Source: Geranomyces variabilis (Eukaryota; Chytridiomycota; Chytridiomycetes; Spizellomycetales; Powellomycetaceae). Taken from it: a DNA stretch of 64,000 bases. The notes beneath the pieces are model-generated. The model was given only the letters and a program-made list of their open reading frames with translations, was not told the origin of the DNA and ran no database searches. Numbering within the stretch: the stretch's first letter is position 1; every line of letters starts with the position of its first letter. Location: assembly GCA_027603065.1 (NCBI GenBank), contig JADGJP010000010.1:186001-250000 (forward strand). Direction: 5' to 3'. Positions 43,809-55,987 of this stretch are shown here, one piece after another. The translations under genes were made by a program, and so were the position numbers.

Positions 43809-46800
43809 CTACGCCTTGACAAAATCGAGCAGACACAGGCCGTACTGGAACATGTTTTCCAGCACGTCCCAGTTTTGTGAGTGGCGCTTAAGCAGTTCGT
43901 CTAGTTTTGGGCTGGCAATCAATTCTGTCGAGTGCATCTAAGGCAAAAAAAAAAAAACGGTAGTTAAGTAAGTTGTGTAAATTTCGGGCCCCCAAAGCCG
44001 AGGCCCGCCTGCAGGCCCTTGCCTACCTTGACAAGGATAGCAATAAACGTCTCGACAGCCTCAAAGTCCGTTCTCCGATCCAAAAGCCATACAATAGCAT
44101 CAACAAACCGGTCCAAGTCCTGAGCACCCCGATCAAGCGTCCGAATCGTCACATCAATCTGGCTAGGCGGCATCTCGCGCAGCGCGGCCATCACGTCCTC
44201 ATAATTGTTATCATCATGGCACTGTCGTAACAAGCGGACGAACTCCATATTTTGTGGCGCGTTGAATGCCGATGTGTACGTGGAGGAGTCGAAATCCAGT
44301 TTCGTAGAGTGCAAGATGCGCGACGCTGATGTGGCGTCCGGGTCGGCTGCAGCAGCTTTCTCCGCTGCTTCCGCCTGCATTTTTTGTTCTCGCAGAGATG
44401 GAAGGAAAAACGACGCGCGGTCGGCTTTAGGTGCCTGCTCTGGCTGATTCCGCTTCTTGAGCGCGTCGAGACTGAGCAGGTTGTGCCATTTGACTTTTGG
44501 AACGCCCGATAGCGAGATCAACGAGTCATCGTGCACACGAGCAGAAGCCTCGGCCTCGTCGTTTTCAAGATTTTCGGCACGCTGGAGTTCTTCCGCGCCT
44601 GCAGCGGCCGCGGCTTCATCCTCTTCAGTCAAGACCAGGCCACCTGTCCGCGGCAGCGCCATAGCGGGTTTCGCCGCGACAGCGTCCTCGTCAACGCGAC
44701 GAACCAGCACGCCGCCAAAGTTCAAGCGATTTGCCCATAGAAAAATACCGACCTGGTCAGCATGGACGGTGGCCACATAGTCGCCGTTGGGCGCAACGGC
44801 AATGCTGCGTGGTACACTCGGCACGCGCGTCACGTCGACGCAGTGTCCCGTTGGCAGATCCCAGGTGCGGAGGGTAGAGTCCGTGGAGGTGGAAATGATC
44901 ATGCGGCCATCTGGCGTGAAGCACGAGTCGGTTATTTGAGAGCGATGGCCTACAAACTCACGCACAATCTTTTGCGTGGAGATGTCCACGACACGAAGGA
45001 CAAAGTCGTCGCAGACGACGGCTAGGAGACCAGACTCGCGATGCAGTTCTATGGACGAGACTGGCGCCGGGAGCACGACGGTGTGCAACAGCGATGCAGA
45101 TTGGAAAGACCAAAACTGGGAAACAACAGAAGCGAGTCAATGATATGATATTTCCGAAGACCTTGGCACCTTCGTTTCGCTCTCAGCCTCATACCTTGAC
45201 AAGCCCGTCAAGCGCGGCGGTAATCACGAGCCTGTTGACCCGATCCGAAACGATCCCCACAACCGCTTTCGTATGCCCGCCCCCCGAGCCGCCATACGTC
45301 TTTCGCAAAAATCCAGACTGCAAGTTGTAGCGATCCACGCGGCCCAATGCAGAGCCGACAAAGCCAAAATGCCCACATGCGCTAATCGCAACCGATTTTA
45401 CAAGCGCATTGTCCGTGCAGACAAACGTGCGCTTTGTCACTGGTTTGCCGCCGTATGAGCAGATGCGTGCTTGTGGGTCCTTGACGTGCGAAGTAATGAT
45501 GTTGACGGACTTAGAAGTTGCATCCTCAGCTATGAAAACGCGCACGTTAGGGCTGATCAACAAAATAAACCGCCAGTTCTCTCGTCTTTTGTTCCCTAAA
45601 ACCCTTCACAACTCTTACCGCAGGCAAACTGCGCTACGGCCGCAATCTTGGTGTCATCAATTCTAAACCCTTTGTTCTTCTTCTCGCCTAACGGAATCTC
45701 CATGCTATTCGCATCGCGGGTAACCGAAAACACACGAATAGCATCATCAACTCCGCCACTGATAATTTGACTGTAGTCCTGCGGGTGATACCGAATCCGC
45801 GTCGGCGGCGTCATATGCCCACCACGAGAGCGAAGTAACCGCGGAACACCCTCCGCCGAATCGAAAATCCATTGCCGGATAGCATTATCGTTTCCCGCCG
45901 TGATGAGAATCGGCTGGCCCGCGTAGTAATGCGCAGTATGAATCGGCGCATTATGCGCACCCTTAACGACATTCAAAACCTGCTGCTTGCTCAAATCCCA
46001 TATCGCCAGATCGCCCGAAATACTTGCCGTGACCATGTGAGGTTTTTCGTCTGTTCGGAAGGAAATCGCCGTGACTTTGCCTTCTTGCCGCAATCTCATG
46101 ATCTCCACGTCCGCGCGCACGTTGTGCAAGACGATAGACCCGTCCAGCAGGCCAATGGCAATGACATCGACCGCGGGTGCTTGTGTCATGAACGTTATCG
46201 GAGAACCCAGCGATGCGAATTCGTGCAGCAGTCGCAAGGTCCGGATGTTCCATAGCTGCATAGAGCCCTGCTGACTCGCGAGCAAGATTTTGTTGACGTA
46301 TGTGCTGGGGTGGATCACCGCGGTCACGCGGAATGTATCCGGAAATGTAATCTCGTTGTAGTATTCTGGCACAAGACATAAAGCCCATTAATGCCACGTG
46401 CTATCCGATTTTCACGAGCCCTTGCGACACTCACCTCCACTGCTGTGGTCCCACATCCTAATAACATTGTCACTGCACAACGCCAACAGCAAATCGCCAA
46501 ACACAAGCAACGAAGAAATCATGCACGGCGTATCCGTCTCCCACCGCCCAATCGATTTCCCTCGCTCCGCTATAGACACTCCCGATCCCGAAGCCGAGAA
46601 AATGCGGTCACGGTACGCCGCTACCGCCGTTACTGCATCGTCGTTGTGTGGGCCTGTGAAAAGAAGGTCCAGCTTCTCGCCCTGCAAAAGAAATGTTATG
46701 GTAAATTTTGCGTTAGGGTCCACCTTTGCGCGGGCCATTTCCAATATCGCTCAGGAGTGAACGTACGCCGTATATATGAAACGAATGCCCAACAGAGGTC

Positions 46801-46904
46801 GTAAGGGCATGGACGTTTCCTCTTATTTGCACATTCAGCGGCGAGTCGGCGGTGACATAGCCTATCGCTCGAAAGGGCTGGTACAGGCCCGTGGCAGCGA
46901 CCAT
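43809..46904 (-). CDS. UTP21: U3 snoRNP (SSU processome) protein Utp21/WDR36
   Basis: UTP-B subcomplex subunit for 18S rRNA processing in the nucleolus. Exons (minus): 46904-46767, 46681-46435, 46365-45619, 45529-45195, 45115-44027, 43937-43809; all phases agree, 894 aa (yeast 939). It opens LYQPFRAIGYVTADSPLNVQ, close to the human APFRALG start. Two WD40 propellers follow, with repeats such as VIRMWDHSSG, SGDLAIWDLSKQQ, NAIRQWIFDS and STLRTWDLPTGHC. NIITSHVKDPQARI is a family signature. After an acidic, Ala-rich linker comes the Utp21-specific C-terminal domain (DVTIRTLDRGAQDLDRFVDA, WDVLENMFQYGLCLLDFV). The exon joins at 45619/45529 and 46767/46681 were chosen because only they keep both phase and family pattern. 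Confidence 0.95.
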
Positions 46905-47211
46905 TTCGTTGAGTCTTGCCGAAATAAGGTGGGCCTTCGTAAATCCGACCTGTAGCTTGCGACCAGATATTGAATACAGCCGGAAATCCCAAGGGACCGA
47001 GGCACGGGCGGACGAGAGTTAAAGCGTTGCAAAGTGACAGAGGAAATTGTCAAATGGGAGTGCCGACAAAAGCAAAAACAATTCGCGGGAACAGCACTCG
47101 TGGCTGTGTAAATGATTTAGGTGTTGATGTGCTCACGTGATTGATTACATGGCAGTGTTTGTGGCCCGACATATTATAAAAGGCGACGCCCCCCGCCGTC
47201 CTTATTCTACA
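46905..47211. promoter_or_regulatory. Divergent upstream region with TATA box for the plus-strand gene
   Basis: Head-to-head start codons 307 bp apart. TATAAAA at 47175-47181 lies about 31 bp before the ATG at 47212. The minus-strand frame upstream of the UTP21 ATG stays open for about 100 bp without another ATG. Confidence 0.55.
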
Positions 47212-47954
47212 ATGAACCTGCGAAAGGAAAAGGTTACTGCATTCAAGGAAGCCGCCTACAACGCGCAAGAACGCAAACGAGCTAGTGAAAGCACGCTAGA
47301 GGAACTTCGACAAAAGCGACTCAAGTTGCAGGGAGCACGGGTCAATAACCCTCAGAACCTAGTCGACCATGTCGTAGAGTTCACGACGTATTCGAGGCAA
47401 ACATAGGATGCCTGTGGTCCACTGCAGACGATCTGGTGACAAAGTTCCCCCAGCTGGTTGACGCGCGGCTTGTCGCCGACACTCACACCAGCCTACTTCG
47501 CCGCACGGTGGCTATCAACATCGAATTTGAGCTCAAACAACAGCTCGTCGGGTTAGATACGGATCCAAACACGTACTACCAAGACGAAGATATCTTGAGA
47601 CTCACCATCAAACAGGCCAAGGAGATTGCTGAGAAATGTGACCCCGATGGGGCGCAGGAGGTTTTACAAAGCTGGTTTCCGGACGCGAATCACTCGTTAC
47701 GCAAGTTCTCGGAGACCATGCAACTGCTAAAGGTCGCCAGCCACGAGGTCCATCCTGTGCATGATATGGACAGGAACAAGCTCGACAGAGACGCTGTTTC
47801 AAAGTTGCTGCACGAAGATTTTGATATTCCCGCAGCTAGTCGTTTAGCGGGAAGGACATGGGGCGCAGAGAACAAGGATGTGGCTGTTCATTACTTGAAC
47901 AAACTGCAATCTATACGCTCAGCAGCCAGCTGTGACCGTTTATTGTTCAGTTGA
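47212..47954 (+). CDS. Small coiled-coil protein, unknown
   Basis: About 228 aa. Exon 1 (47212-47340) is highly charged and helical (KEAAYNAQERKRASESTLEE). Exon 2 (about 47397-47954) holds IGCLWSTADDLVTKFPQLVD, TVAINIEFELKQQL and TMQLLKVASHEVHPVHDMDR. The junction is uncertain: a donor at 47341 with an acceptor after 47396 keeps phase 0, but a donor about 10 bp earlier with an acceptor near 47379 also keeps the frame open. The pattern of an N-terminal helix and a longer helical body would fit a small structural subunit (for example of a kinetochore or microtubule complex), but I have no motif to support a name. Confidence 0.55.
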
Positions 47955-48165
47955 ATCAATATACATGTTCGTTACCGACCTTCTAGTTCGTGGTGTGCGC
48001 GTAGGAAGAACTACAGCGCAGTTGATAAAACTGGAGGGCTAATTGCGTTGTAAACGGCAGGCGGACATAGATACATAAAAATGCTTCCACCGTCACAGCT
48101 GGGCAGGGCAGGCGAGAGAGAAGAGGCGAGGGCAGTTTCGCTCGCATGACTACTCATACCAGCAT

Positions 48166-50982
48166 TCACGACGCCGGCGGAGGCGGGTAACCAGCACCCG
48201 CGGCCGTCGCAGCCGACAGCTTTGCCTTTGTCGCCTCAAGGTCCTTTCTCAGCACGTCGTTTTCCCGCTTGACCCAAGCCAGCCCGCCAACAGGGATGGC
48301 GCCGACCGCTCCGCTGCCATGTTGCGGCTGCGGCTCCTGTTGCTGCTGTGGTTGCGCCGGTTCTGACTGTGGCTGCTGTTCTGGCACCAAGTGCACCGGC
48401 GGCAAGGGCGCAAACGCCTCGTGCGGGACATGCACGCCCAGCTGCTCAAACGACAAGCCGCGTTGTGCCAGCGCAGCCGACACGTCCGCAAAAATGGCTC
48501 GCTGCGACTCAAGCAAGCCCTGAAGCGTTTCGATGAGCTGGCTCTGCGTAGCAGTCACGGCGCCGTGGACCTCGTGCACTGCCGCCGTAGACTGCTGCTG
48601 CGACAGTGGCGGAGTGGCCGGCGCGAGTGGAGGCTTTTCCGACGTTGTGACTTCAAAGCGCCCGCGTCGATCCGAGTTGGAACGCGGCAGTGTTGATTCC
48701 CGCGGCTCACCAGCGGTTGGCGTCGGCTGCTGCTGTTGCTGCTGTTGCTGCTGGGACTGGGACTGTGCCAGCGACGCGGTGGCCGGAGTGCTGGCGGCAC
48801 CCGACGCAGGCGGCCCAGGAGTCGTTGACGAGGGCGCCGCGCCGCCCGGGAAGGATTGAACAGCAAACCGCGACGGTTTCCGTTCCACTATAAACGCCGA
48901 AAACGAATGGGAGTTCAGTTAGCATTTCCGTCATGCCAAGATAACCCCGCAATTTCTCACCACCTTACTCACAGGGTGGCTCATTATCCCGCCCTGCCTC
49001 GATAGGCGAGTGGGTTTGACGGGCGGAGTCATTCACAATAGACGCGGCCGACGAGCCGGGTGACGACTGATTGTTGCTGGCAGAACCACCCGAGCTCGAC
49101 GATTGATTCACGCTGAATCTCCCCTTCCGTACTTCTCCCGAATTCGAGGCGTTGGCAGAAGCTGGTGTCGTCGGAGTTCCGCCCTGGGCATCCGATTGCA
49201 TCGATGGATTGAATGACCCTTGCAGCACCGAGGCGGCGTCCGCTGGCGTGCTGCCAGCGGCACCACCGTCTTCATAATGCATGGTAGCCGCTGCGGGTGC
49301 GCCAGAAGTGGCGGCAGTAGCAACAGGCGTTCCGACAGGGCTAGCGGCATTCGAGTTGTCAATCGCCAAAGCCAAGCTCGACACATTCGGGCTCACCACA
49401 GGGCTACCGCCTACTGTGAATCTGCTCTTTTTGATCGGCACGCCGGCCGCGCTGCCCGCACCAGTACCACCGCTGCCGCTAGTGCCTTCGACCATGGGCG
49501 CAAAGCTAACCCCTTTACGACCGTCATCCTTGTCATGCTGCTTAAGGATGAAGTCATCAAGCTCTTCCGCAGCGGCGGTGAAATCCCACGACACGCCCTT
49601 TTTGTAAGAATCTCCTTTTTCCGTCCGCGAACCGCGGCGGTTGTGCGCGCGCTGTGTGATCGGTGGGAGTTTTGCGAGCAAAGCTGAAACGAGGTATGAC
49701 CGTTTCTTTGCCGCTTGTTTGAAAAACGGGTGTCCAAGAAGCTTTTCTGCATTTGGTCTGAGAAAGCAACACAGGATTTAGCCGCTCAGACCCAGTTTTC
49801 GAGAGCTTTACGTTAGCGAAAGAGACGACTACTTACCGTCGTGCAGGGTCCTTGACAAGACACATGTCAATCATCTCCTTAAAAAGTTTCGAGTACTTAT
49901 GTTTCGTCGCATCGCGATCCAAAGTGGGCGGATCACTCTGCAGCGTCATCATCAACACCTTGAGCGGGGGATATTTCGCAAATGGCGCATGGCCCGTCGC
50001 CAATTCCAACGCCGTAATGCCAAAACTCCAGATATCCGCCTTGTAATCGTACCCGCTCTGCTCCATGACCTCGGGCGCCATCCAGCACGGCGTGCCGACA
50101 AAGGTCTTTCTTAAACCTCTGCGTTCGCCGGTATCCATTAAGCTCGAGCTGACTCCAAAATCGGCGAGTTGGACAAGTCCGTCCTCGTGAATCAGCAGAT
50201 TTCCGGCCTTGACGTCACGGTGGATGAGACCATTTTTGTGCAAATACGCCAGTCCTTCCAACGCTTGACGCAGGATCGTCGCTATAGACACCTCGTCCAT
50301 GCCGTCCTGGAACGCGGTTTTCATAATGTCCAGGCAGGAGCCCGAGGAGAGGAATGGTGTAACGATAAGCAACTTTGAGCCGTTGACAAAAGACCCGTAC
50401 ACGGGTAGAAGATTTGGGTGCTTGGAAAGAGACATGATTTGGATTTCCCGCTACATGTGTGAAGACAAGTGCGCGGTTGAGTTTTCTTCGCACTGTTCGC
50501 ATGAAAGATTCGAAAAGCGAGTTGAATGAGACCCATACCCTAAGCTCGTCAATCTGATTCCGCTCAAACATATCCAAATCAATCATCTTGATCGCGACCT
50601 TGATATTCGTCGGTTTATACAGCGCAATATAGACAATCGCCGAAGATCCATATCCGATCGGTTCGCCAATCTGATAATCATCAACATTCATTGACAGCGG
50701 GTCCTGCTGGACCGGCTCGGGCATATTTTGCTGATTGTGCGGGCTATTGTGATCACGGAAACTGCTTGCAGAGGTTGAGGCAGACATTGCAGTGAAAAAC
50801 GGCACTCCCAACGAGGCTGAGCTGGCGTTGCGGTCAGACAGGCTGTGGCTGCTGCCGGCGGGTGTGTTGGGAGTGGTGGAGACTCGGCGCAGGCCGGTGT
50901 TGCCTAGTTTTGCTTCGATGGCGTTTGAGGCCCGCTCGACGAGGGACGGCTTGCGGCCGGGCTGTGGCGGCGAGTTGTGCAT
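48166..50982 (-). CDS. GCK-VI protein kinase of the OSR1/SPAK (Fray) group with four RFxV motifs
   Basis: Ser/Thr kinase of the STE20 superfamily. Exons (minus): 50982-50539, 50450-49837, 49757-48973, 48887-48166; phases agree, 854 aa. The kinase domain spans residues 103-365: glycine loop [10 protein letters not shown], Lys132 in VAIK, catalytic HRDVKAGN (225-232), DFG 245-247, and activation segment [17 protein letters not shown], the hallmark of OSR1/SPAK. A PF1-like region follows ([13 protein letters not shown]) with two RVxF-like PP1 docking candidates (KGVSW, KGVSF). The rest is disordered and carries RFTV (465), RFSV (566), RFAV (621) and RFEV (691), each preceded by basic residues. 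In animals RFxV peptides occur in WNKs and transporters and bind the CCT domain of OSR1/SPAK; here they are in the kinase itself, and I see no CCT domain. A Gln run lies near 659-668. Confidence 0.93.
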
Positions 50983-51052
50983 TTTTTTATATGTGATTTG
51001 GAAGCCAGAAGCGCGTGGTTGAGTGGTTGGTTGATGGGAGAGATGGATTGCA

Positions 51053-51079
51053 AAGAGAGAAAGAGAGAGAGAGAGAGAG
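51053..51079. repeat. (GA)n microsatellite
   Basis: Nearly pure GA repeat of about 27 bp, about 75 bp upstream of the kinase start (a C/T tract on its sense strand). Confidence 0.85.
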
Positions 51080-51386
51080 CGATGGCCTTGGTGGGGAGTG
51101 GGGAGGAACAGATGGGGGAGGAGAGGCCGCTCTGGGATGAGCGTGCGGGCGAAGCAGCCAGAGTCCCAGACCGACCGTGCGCCGCGCGTGCAAAAATTGC
51201 GAAACGGCCGTTGCGCATCCCATCCCATCAACGCTGAACAGAACAGAACAGAACAGGCAGAAACTCAGCCAGCGCAAACAGAGCAAACACTTATCGCATG
51301 TACAAAATCGCCCAAACTTCGACAGGGTATATTATTCTTTTTGCAAAAGGACGAAATGGAGGGAGGGAAAGGGAGAAGGGAGAGAA

Positions 51387-51422
51387 AGCGAGTGGGGAAG
51401 CGAGTGGGGAAGCGAGTGGGGA
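51387..51422. repeat. Three perfect tandem copies of a 12-bp unit
   Basis: Unit AGCGAGTGGGGA at 51387-51398, 51399-51410 and 51411-51422, with flanking G/A-rich DNA. Non-coding. Confidence 0.9.
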
Positions 51423-51718
51423 GAAGGAAGGCTTTCACATAGAAAAGCAATAAGCAAAGCGAAGGGCCGCCGAGGGGAGGAGAGGGGAGGGGACGATGGG
51501 GAACGTGAGGCGACTTGCAACGTTTTACACACACAAAAACGAGCAACGGACCATTTGCAGTCGCAACACATACACACGCAACACAGGAGAAGGCAAAGAA
51601 CTCATCACGTGCACGGAGAAACACCACTGCTACGTAGGTGGGTTTTCCGAACAGGCCATTCCAAAACGACAAGCTTGCCCTTTCATGGGATGGCGGCCCT
51701 TGACGCATCGTCGTCCGC

Positions 51719-53488
51719 TCAGTCAGAGTCGGAAGATGAGGCGTCGTCAGATTCGTCTTCGTCGCTGGCGAGACCGCGAGGTCCAGAGTTCATTTTTCGG
51801 CTGGCCTTTTTCACGTAGTCCCACAGCGTGCAGAGGGTGGGGCCGTCGATGGTGTCGATGTCCAACTCGATCTCCTCCTGCGTGTCGCGGAGGTGAGGAA
51901 GGCCAGACCGGATAATCTCTACGACGCCAGACATGTGATACTCGTCGAGATTGCTGATCATGAAAGACAGCTCGTTCTTTTGCTCGAACGAGATTGTCTT
52001 TGTCGCCGACACCTTCTTGAGCGCTGCCGTGCCGCGAGACTTGGCAGCTGCACGGCCGGCCGAAGCTGCGGCCATAGGCGCCTCCTTCTTGATCGTCTTG
52101 CGTTTGGTGCGAACAGGCGTATTTGCAGCGTAAACGGGCGTCTCAGGGAGCTTGTTGTCGCCCATGATTTTGCCGTTTCGCCACTTGACGCCGCACTTGT
52201 TGCAAAGAGTGCCGCATCCGGAAGGGCCGCGGCGCCACATCGGCGTCTCGCTGGTAGCACAGTACTCGCACTGCTTTTCGAGGTTTGCTGGGTTGTTCTC
52301 CTCCAAAACCATGGGCACTGGCGACGGTGAGCGCACGATCTGGGACTTGGACTTGCGGCGCTTGACAACAGGAGTGACCGGCAAAGTCGGCGCGGTGATC
52401 GACGAGCGTTTACGTTTGGGCTTCTTTTTGTCGGTAAGAAGCGCGAGCTGCTGGTTGATCGTCTGCAGGCAAGTGGCCAAGGTGCTGATTTGTTGATCCA
52501 TCTCTTCATCGCTAGATGCCGCAAGATCCGCGTCCCGCACATGTGCGCTGCTAGTGGAGCTTCGACGATGTGTGGAATTAGGGGTCTTGGGCTTTTTCAG
52601 AGTGATGTCCTCAGGTTCGAAAATCTTTGGTGCCCGCACACTGCGCTTTGAGGCGCGCCGAGGCCCTGCTGCTGGCGCCGCTCCTGGTGTCACAGCATTG
52701 GGCTGATCGGCACGTGGGAGCGAGTATGTGGTGATTGTTGGGAACGCTTTATTGAGCTGGAGTGAAAAGTAGCCTTCCAACGACTTGCCAAGTTGGTGTA
52801 CGGTGTTGGTCGGCGGGTTGTACAAGAAGCAGTTGTTGAGCATGAGCTGAACGTCATCGGCGAAATCCTGTACCTCAGAGTACTGGTGGCTCGCCAGCTT
52901 GCGTTCGACAGTCGAGAGATCCATTGGTCGCTTCACAACATCGAAGTAATCGGGAGCACCAACCAAAACAGGGTCCACCGGGGTTTTGAATGGCCAGGCT
53001 GAGGCGTGCTTGCAGAGTTCCGAGAGCATCTGCCCACATGCTTTGAAATCGCCTGGTGACAGAGTTGGAGCTGCAACCGCAGGTGGAGAGCGAGATGCAA
53101 AGGATGTCTCTGAAAGTGTCGTCATTTCTTCCATCTTGTCATGGACGGTCGCAAATGGGCCTTCTGCTGAAAGGGCAAGTGAGGCGTCGGCGGCAAGCGG
53201 GATTGGTGACGAAGATCTGTGTTCAGATGGCGGCGACAAGGGCAGCGACGAAGGAGAGCGCGAAATGGCGAGACTCTCCGTGTGCTTAAACCCAGGTTTA
53301 CCCTCCACCGGGCTCAGCGGAGTGGCCACTTTGACCTCTTCAACGGGTGGCGGTGAAGGGTGACCAGACTGGCGAGGTCCCGAACCGGTTGTGTCAATCG
53401 CAGCGAGAGCCATCCTCATCATATCTCGCACAGAAAGCTGACAAGGCGAGATAGTGTGTAAGACACCTTGTTTGACCGCAAAGCACAT
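51719..53488 (-). CDS. Single-bromodomain protein with GATA zinc finger and NET (ET) domain
   Basis: Probable chromatin reader and transcription regulator, 589 aa, single exon. Bromodomain at about 146-252: WPF shelf 165-167, [12 protein letters not shown], and acetyl-lysine-binding Asn224 in [15 protein letters not shown]-type zinc finger C407-x2-C410-x18-C429-x2-C432 ([20 protein letters not shown], then [13 protein letters not shown]). NET/ET domain at about 499-563 ([20 protein letters not shown], then [11 protein letters not shown]) and an acidic Ser/Asp tail. Basic, Ser-rich linkers separate them. Known BET proteins carry one or two bromodomains plus NET but, as far as I recall, no GATA finger; the frame is continuous, so this is not a mis-joined model. 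The start may be the internal ATG at 53422 or 53419, because residues 1-22 are not conserved-looking. Confidence 0.93.
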   Translation of the reverse strand: MCFAVKQGVLHTISPCQLSVRDMMRMALAAIDTTGSGPRQSGHPSPPPVEEVKVATPLSPVEGKPGFKHTESLAISRSPSSLPLSPPSEHRSSSPIPLAADASLALSAEGPFATVHDKMEEMTTLSETSFASRSPPAVAAPTLSPGDFKACGQMLSELCKHASAWPFKTPVDPVLVGAPDYFDVVKRPMDLSTVERKLASHQYSEVQDFADDVQLMLNNCFLYNPPTNTVHQLGKSLEGYFSLQLNKAFPTITTYSLPRADQPNAVTPGAAPAAGPRRASKRSVRAPKIFEPEDITLKKPKTPNSTHRRSSTSSAHVRDADLAASSDEEMDQQISTLATCLQTINQQLALLTDKKKPKRKRSSITAPTLPVTPVVKRRKSKSQIVRSPSPVPMVLEENNPANLEKQCEYCATSETPMWRRGPSGCGTLCNKCGVKWRNGKIMGDNKLPETPVYAANTPVRTKRKTIKKEAPMAAASAGRAAAKSRGTAALKKVSATKTISFEQKNELSFMISNLDEYHMSGVVEIIRSGLPHLRDTQEEIELDIDTIDGPTLCTLWDYVKKASRKMNSGPRGLASDEDESDDASSSDSD

Positions 53489-54932
53489 CAGTGCACAGAC
53501 AAGTGACGTGTACCTTTGTGACGTGTTTCTGCGCGCTTTATATCAGATCAATCGACAACGCAAAGCGTAGAATCGAAAGAATTATCGGCGATGGGATGAT
53601 AGCTCTAATAGGAGAAAACAAAAGGGTGTGGGAAACACATAGTGTCAGTGATGGAGGTTCTCTCACGTTTTGTGTGTGATATTCCTCGCCACCACATCCT
53701 CCACTCCATGATGCCCCAATTCTCGCTCCTCCAAAGGTCCACCATAGCCTGTAACAGCTTCTCCAGCTCAGAAAGCGAGGTGACGCGGCTCAAATAAAGT
53801 CGCGCGAGAGAGGAGAGGGTGCGACGAGGTGTGGTTGATGTGGAAGAAGGAAGTGCGCGTCGACGTGTCCGCTCGAGCAGAATTTAGCCTTCACAGCTTC
53901 ACGTCTTCGCAAGCAGGAAAGGGAAGGGGTGGAGGGAGGGTATGGTGGACAGGTAGGCGGGAAGAAAGGTCGGAGACGAGGAGGCAGCGGCGAAAAGACG
54001 AGCCTCCAGGTCATTCAAAGGAAACGCTTGGCCACCACACCCTCGCCTGCTTGGCGGCCGACTTTTGTGTACCAAGCACCAACGATCGCCCTCTCCTGTT
54101 CTCGCGCTCTCTCTCTCTGCTGAATGCAATGCGCTTCACGTGCACGACGCACGGCCCACGGTGCTGGCAATGGCCACTGGCAGCGACAGCGAGTGAGTGG
54201 CTCACCGAAGCGGAACCGCAAGGGTGAGAGACCGGATGGCGAATTGGCGTGAGACGATGAGCGTTGCTGCTTGGCGTGCTGGTAGCGGGTGGGCTGGCCT
54301 TATCAGCCCGCGACGACGACGAGAGCCACACGCCGGTGATGGAAGCTCATGGAAGGTCGGCGACGATGTTGGTCCTTTGCTTGGCACAGCAGCCCCACAG
54401 GGCGCAGCAAGCAATCCAATAATTCCGGAGGCGCAGCACAGCCACCCATCCCCGAGACTGTCGCCCATGGCAACGGGGCAGCAATAATTTACCTTTTTGT
54501 GCCTCCTGAAAACCCGCGGGACTGTGAAGGTATCACGTGATTGGCTGCGAAAGAGCTGTGGGCCGGATGGAGTGTGACGGGGAACCGAGCGAGGGGAGTT
54601 GCGGGGGGGGAGGGCGGCAGGACCCGCCCGGCGTTTTTATATGGCCCCGCGAGCCAAGCGACCAAAAGAAAAAAATCTCGACTGCGCCGCCCTCCCGCGA
54701 AACGCGTCCGAGTCATCACAGCATCCCTCGCTCGCTTGCCCCGGAAATTTTTCGTCCCGCGCGTCGGCCTGTCCCCCCTTGCCACCATATATACCCCCAC
54801 CCCAAATTAAGTATCTTATGTCAGCACCAAGCGCCCGCAACTAATGTACAAGAACAGCCTCATTCTCAAAGCTCAGCAGCCGCCGACTCCGTCCTTTCCT
54901 CTCTCTCCGCCAGAGCCGCGATAAGTATAAAT
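53489..54932. other. Intergenic, 1.4 kb
   Basis: No convincing gene. The left part is upstream of the bromodomain gene. The right part includes CCATATATACCCCC (54785-54798), a candidate TATA element about 145 bp before the ATG at 54933. Short open frames in both directions overlap and look random. Confidence 0.4.
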
Positions 54933-55374
54933 ATGACTGCTGGAAAAGAGAAGATTGAATTTAGCACTCAATGGTTTTTAAAAACAGCCGAGCCTGAGAC
55001 GTGATAGAGTCAAAGTACCTTGTATACCTCGCCTGGACCTGACCTGCGTTAGCCACTTCCGCGCTTTGTGGTGGCCTTCCGCCAGCAAGCTAAATGCCAT
55101 GAAAGACATATGCCTGAGGCGTAAAAGTAACTTCAAGTTGCCTCCACTGCAACTGCAGCAAACAGGTCATGTGGGCCTTGCGAACTTTACGTTCAACCAT
55201 ACAAAGTCGGCGCAAGTGAATTCCACCACCGTGGGTGACGCTTTCCTCGTATGCACGAGCTTGGATATTCGCAAACGCTCATCTGACACGAGCCTAGATA
55301 AGAGGAGAAAAGGTGTATTAGCTTCGCAACGTCAGTTTCGGGCGGGCGAAGAAAAAAAAACCTTTGCCCCATAA
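54933..55374 (+). CDS. Possible small gene, about 129 aa
   Basis: Two exons can be drawn: 54933-55000 (MTAGKEKIEFSTQWFLKTAE) and 55053-55374, with a 52-bp intron (GTGATA ... GCGTTAG, CTGAC branch-like site) that keeps phase. Exon 2 has stretches such as LQQTGHVGLANFTFNHTK and TTVGDAFLVCTSLDIRK and ends at a stop after a basic tail. No family is recognised. The donor is poor, and the only support is the open frame across the junction and an upstream TATA-like element, so this is tentative. Confidence 0.3.
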
Positions 55375-55987
55375 CTGTGATGGCCTTACCCCGGCGAGGT
55401 CAGTGGACAGGCGTATCGGCTATGATAGTACTCAGCACTCTACACTCGTGGAGAAGGTAAAGCCTGCTGGAAAACGAAAGAAGGTCGGGAAAAGGTCAGC
55501 ATGAGCAATCGTGCCCACAATCGCGATGCAGCCCCGCCATCTCTCTTACCGCGAGCGTACGTCGTAGCAGGCTTTTTGCAAGAGCAGACCGTCATGGCTA
55601 TAGTGAAGCAGCGACGGAGGAAAGTCTCGACGGCAAGAGTCTTAAGGGTCTCAGCGGCAATGAAGGAGTCGGTGGAAGAGACAGCCAGCCGACCGGTTAT
55701 AATAAGGAAAAAAAGAAACAAAGCGGAGATGTTCGCAGTGGGGCAGGAAAGCAAACGTACAGTCACACAAGCAGCGAGCGCAGCTGACCGCCCGTCACGT
55801 GACCAACGTCTCGCTGCGAGCCCCCAGCTGTCAGGAAAACATTTTGTAGACACAAGGCAGCAAGGCACGACGGCTGGACACAATGTATTTTGGACAGTTT
55901 TACATATCCACCCCATGCAAGAGATGGATGGAAGGTAAAGGGAAATAATTAACAGAAAGTAAAGTCGGTGTGAAATCCTCTGGTCCT
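55375..55987. other. Intergenic, 3' region of the kelch gene
   Basis: Two overlapping open frames on opposite strands (minus 55440-56105, plus 55501-55938) have no recognisable content. I read this as the 3' untranslated region of the minus-strand kelch gene. An AATAA-like signal was not pinned down. Confidence 0.35.

Larger units (their letters stand above)
50983..51718. other. Intergenic with simple repeats
   Basis: No gene. It contains the 5' region of the kinase gene (minus) and the 3' region of the bromodomain gene (minus), a (GA)n tract and a 12-bp triplicate, listed separately. The whole stretch is purine-rich on the plus strand, hence C/T-rich in the sense of the kinase transcript. 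Confidence 0.45.
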
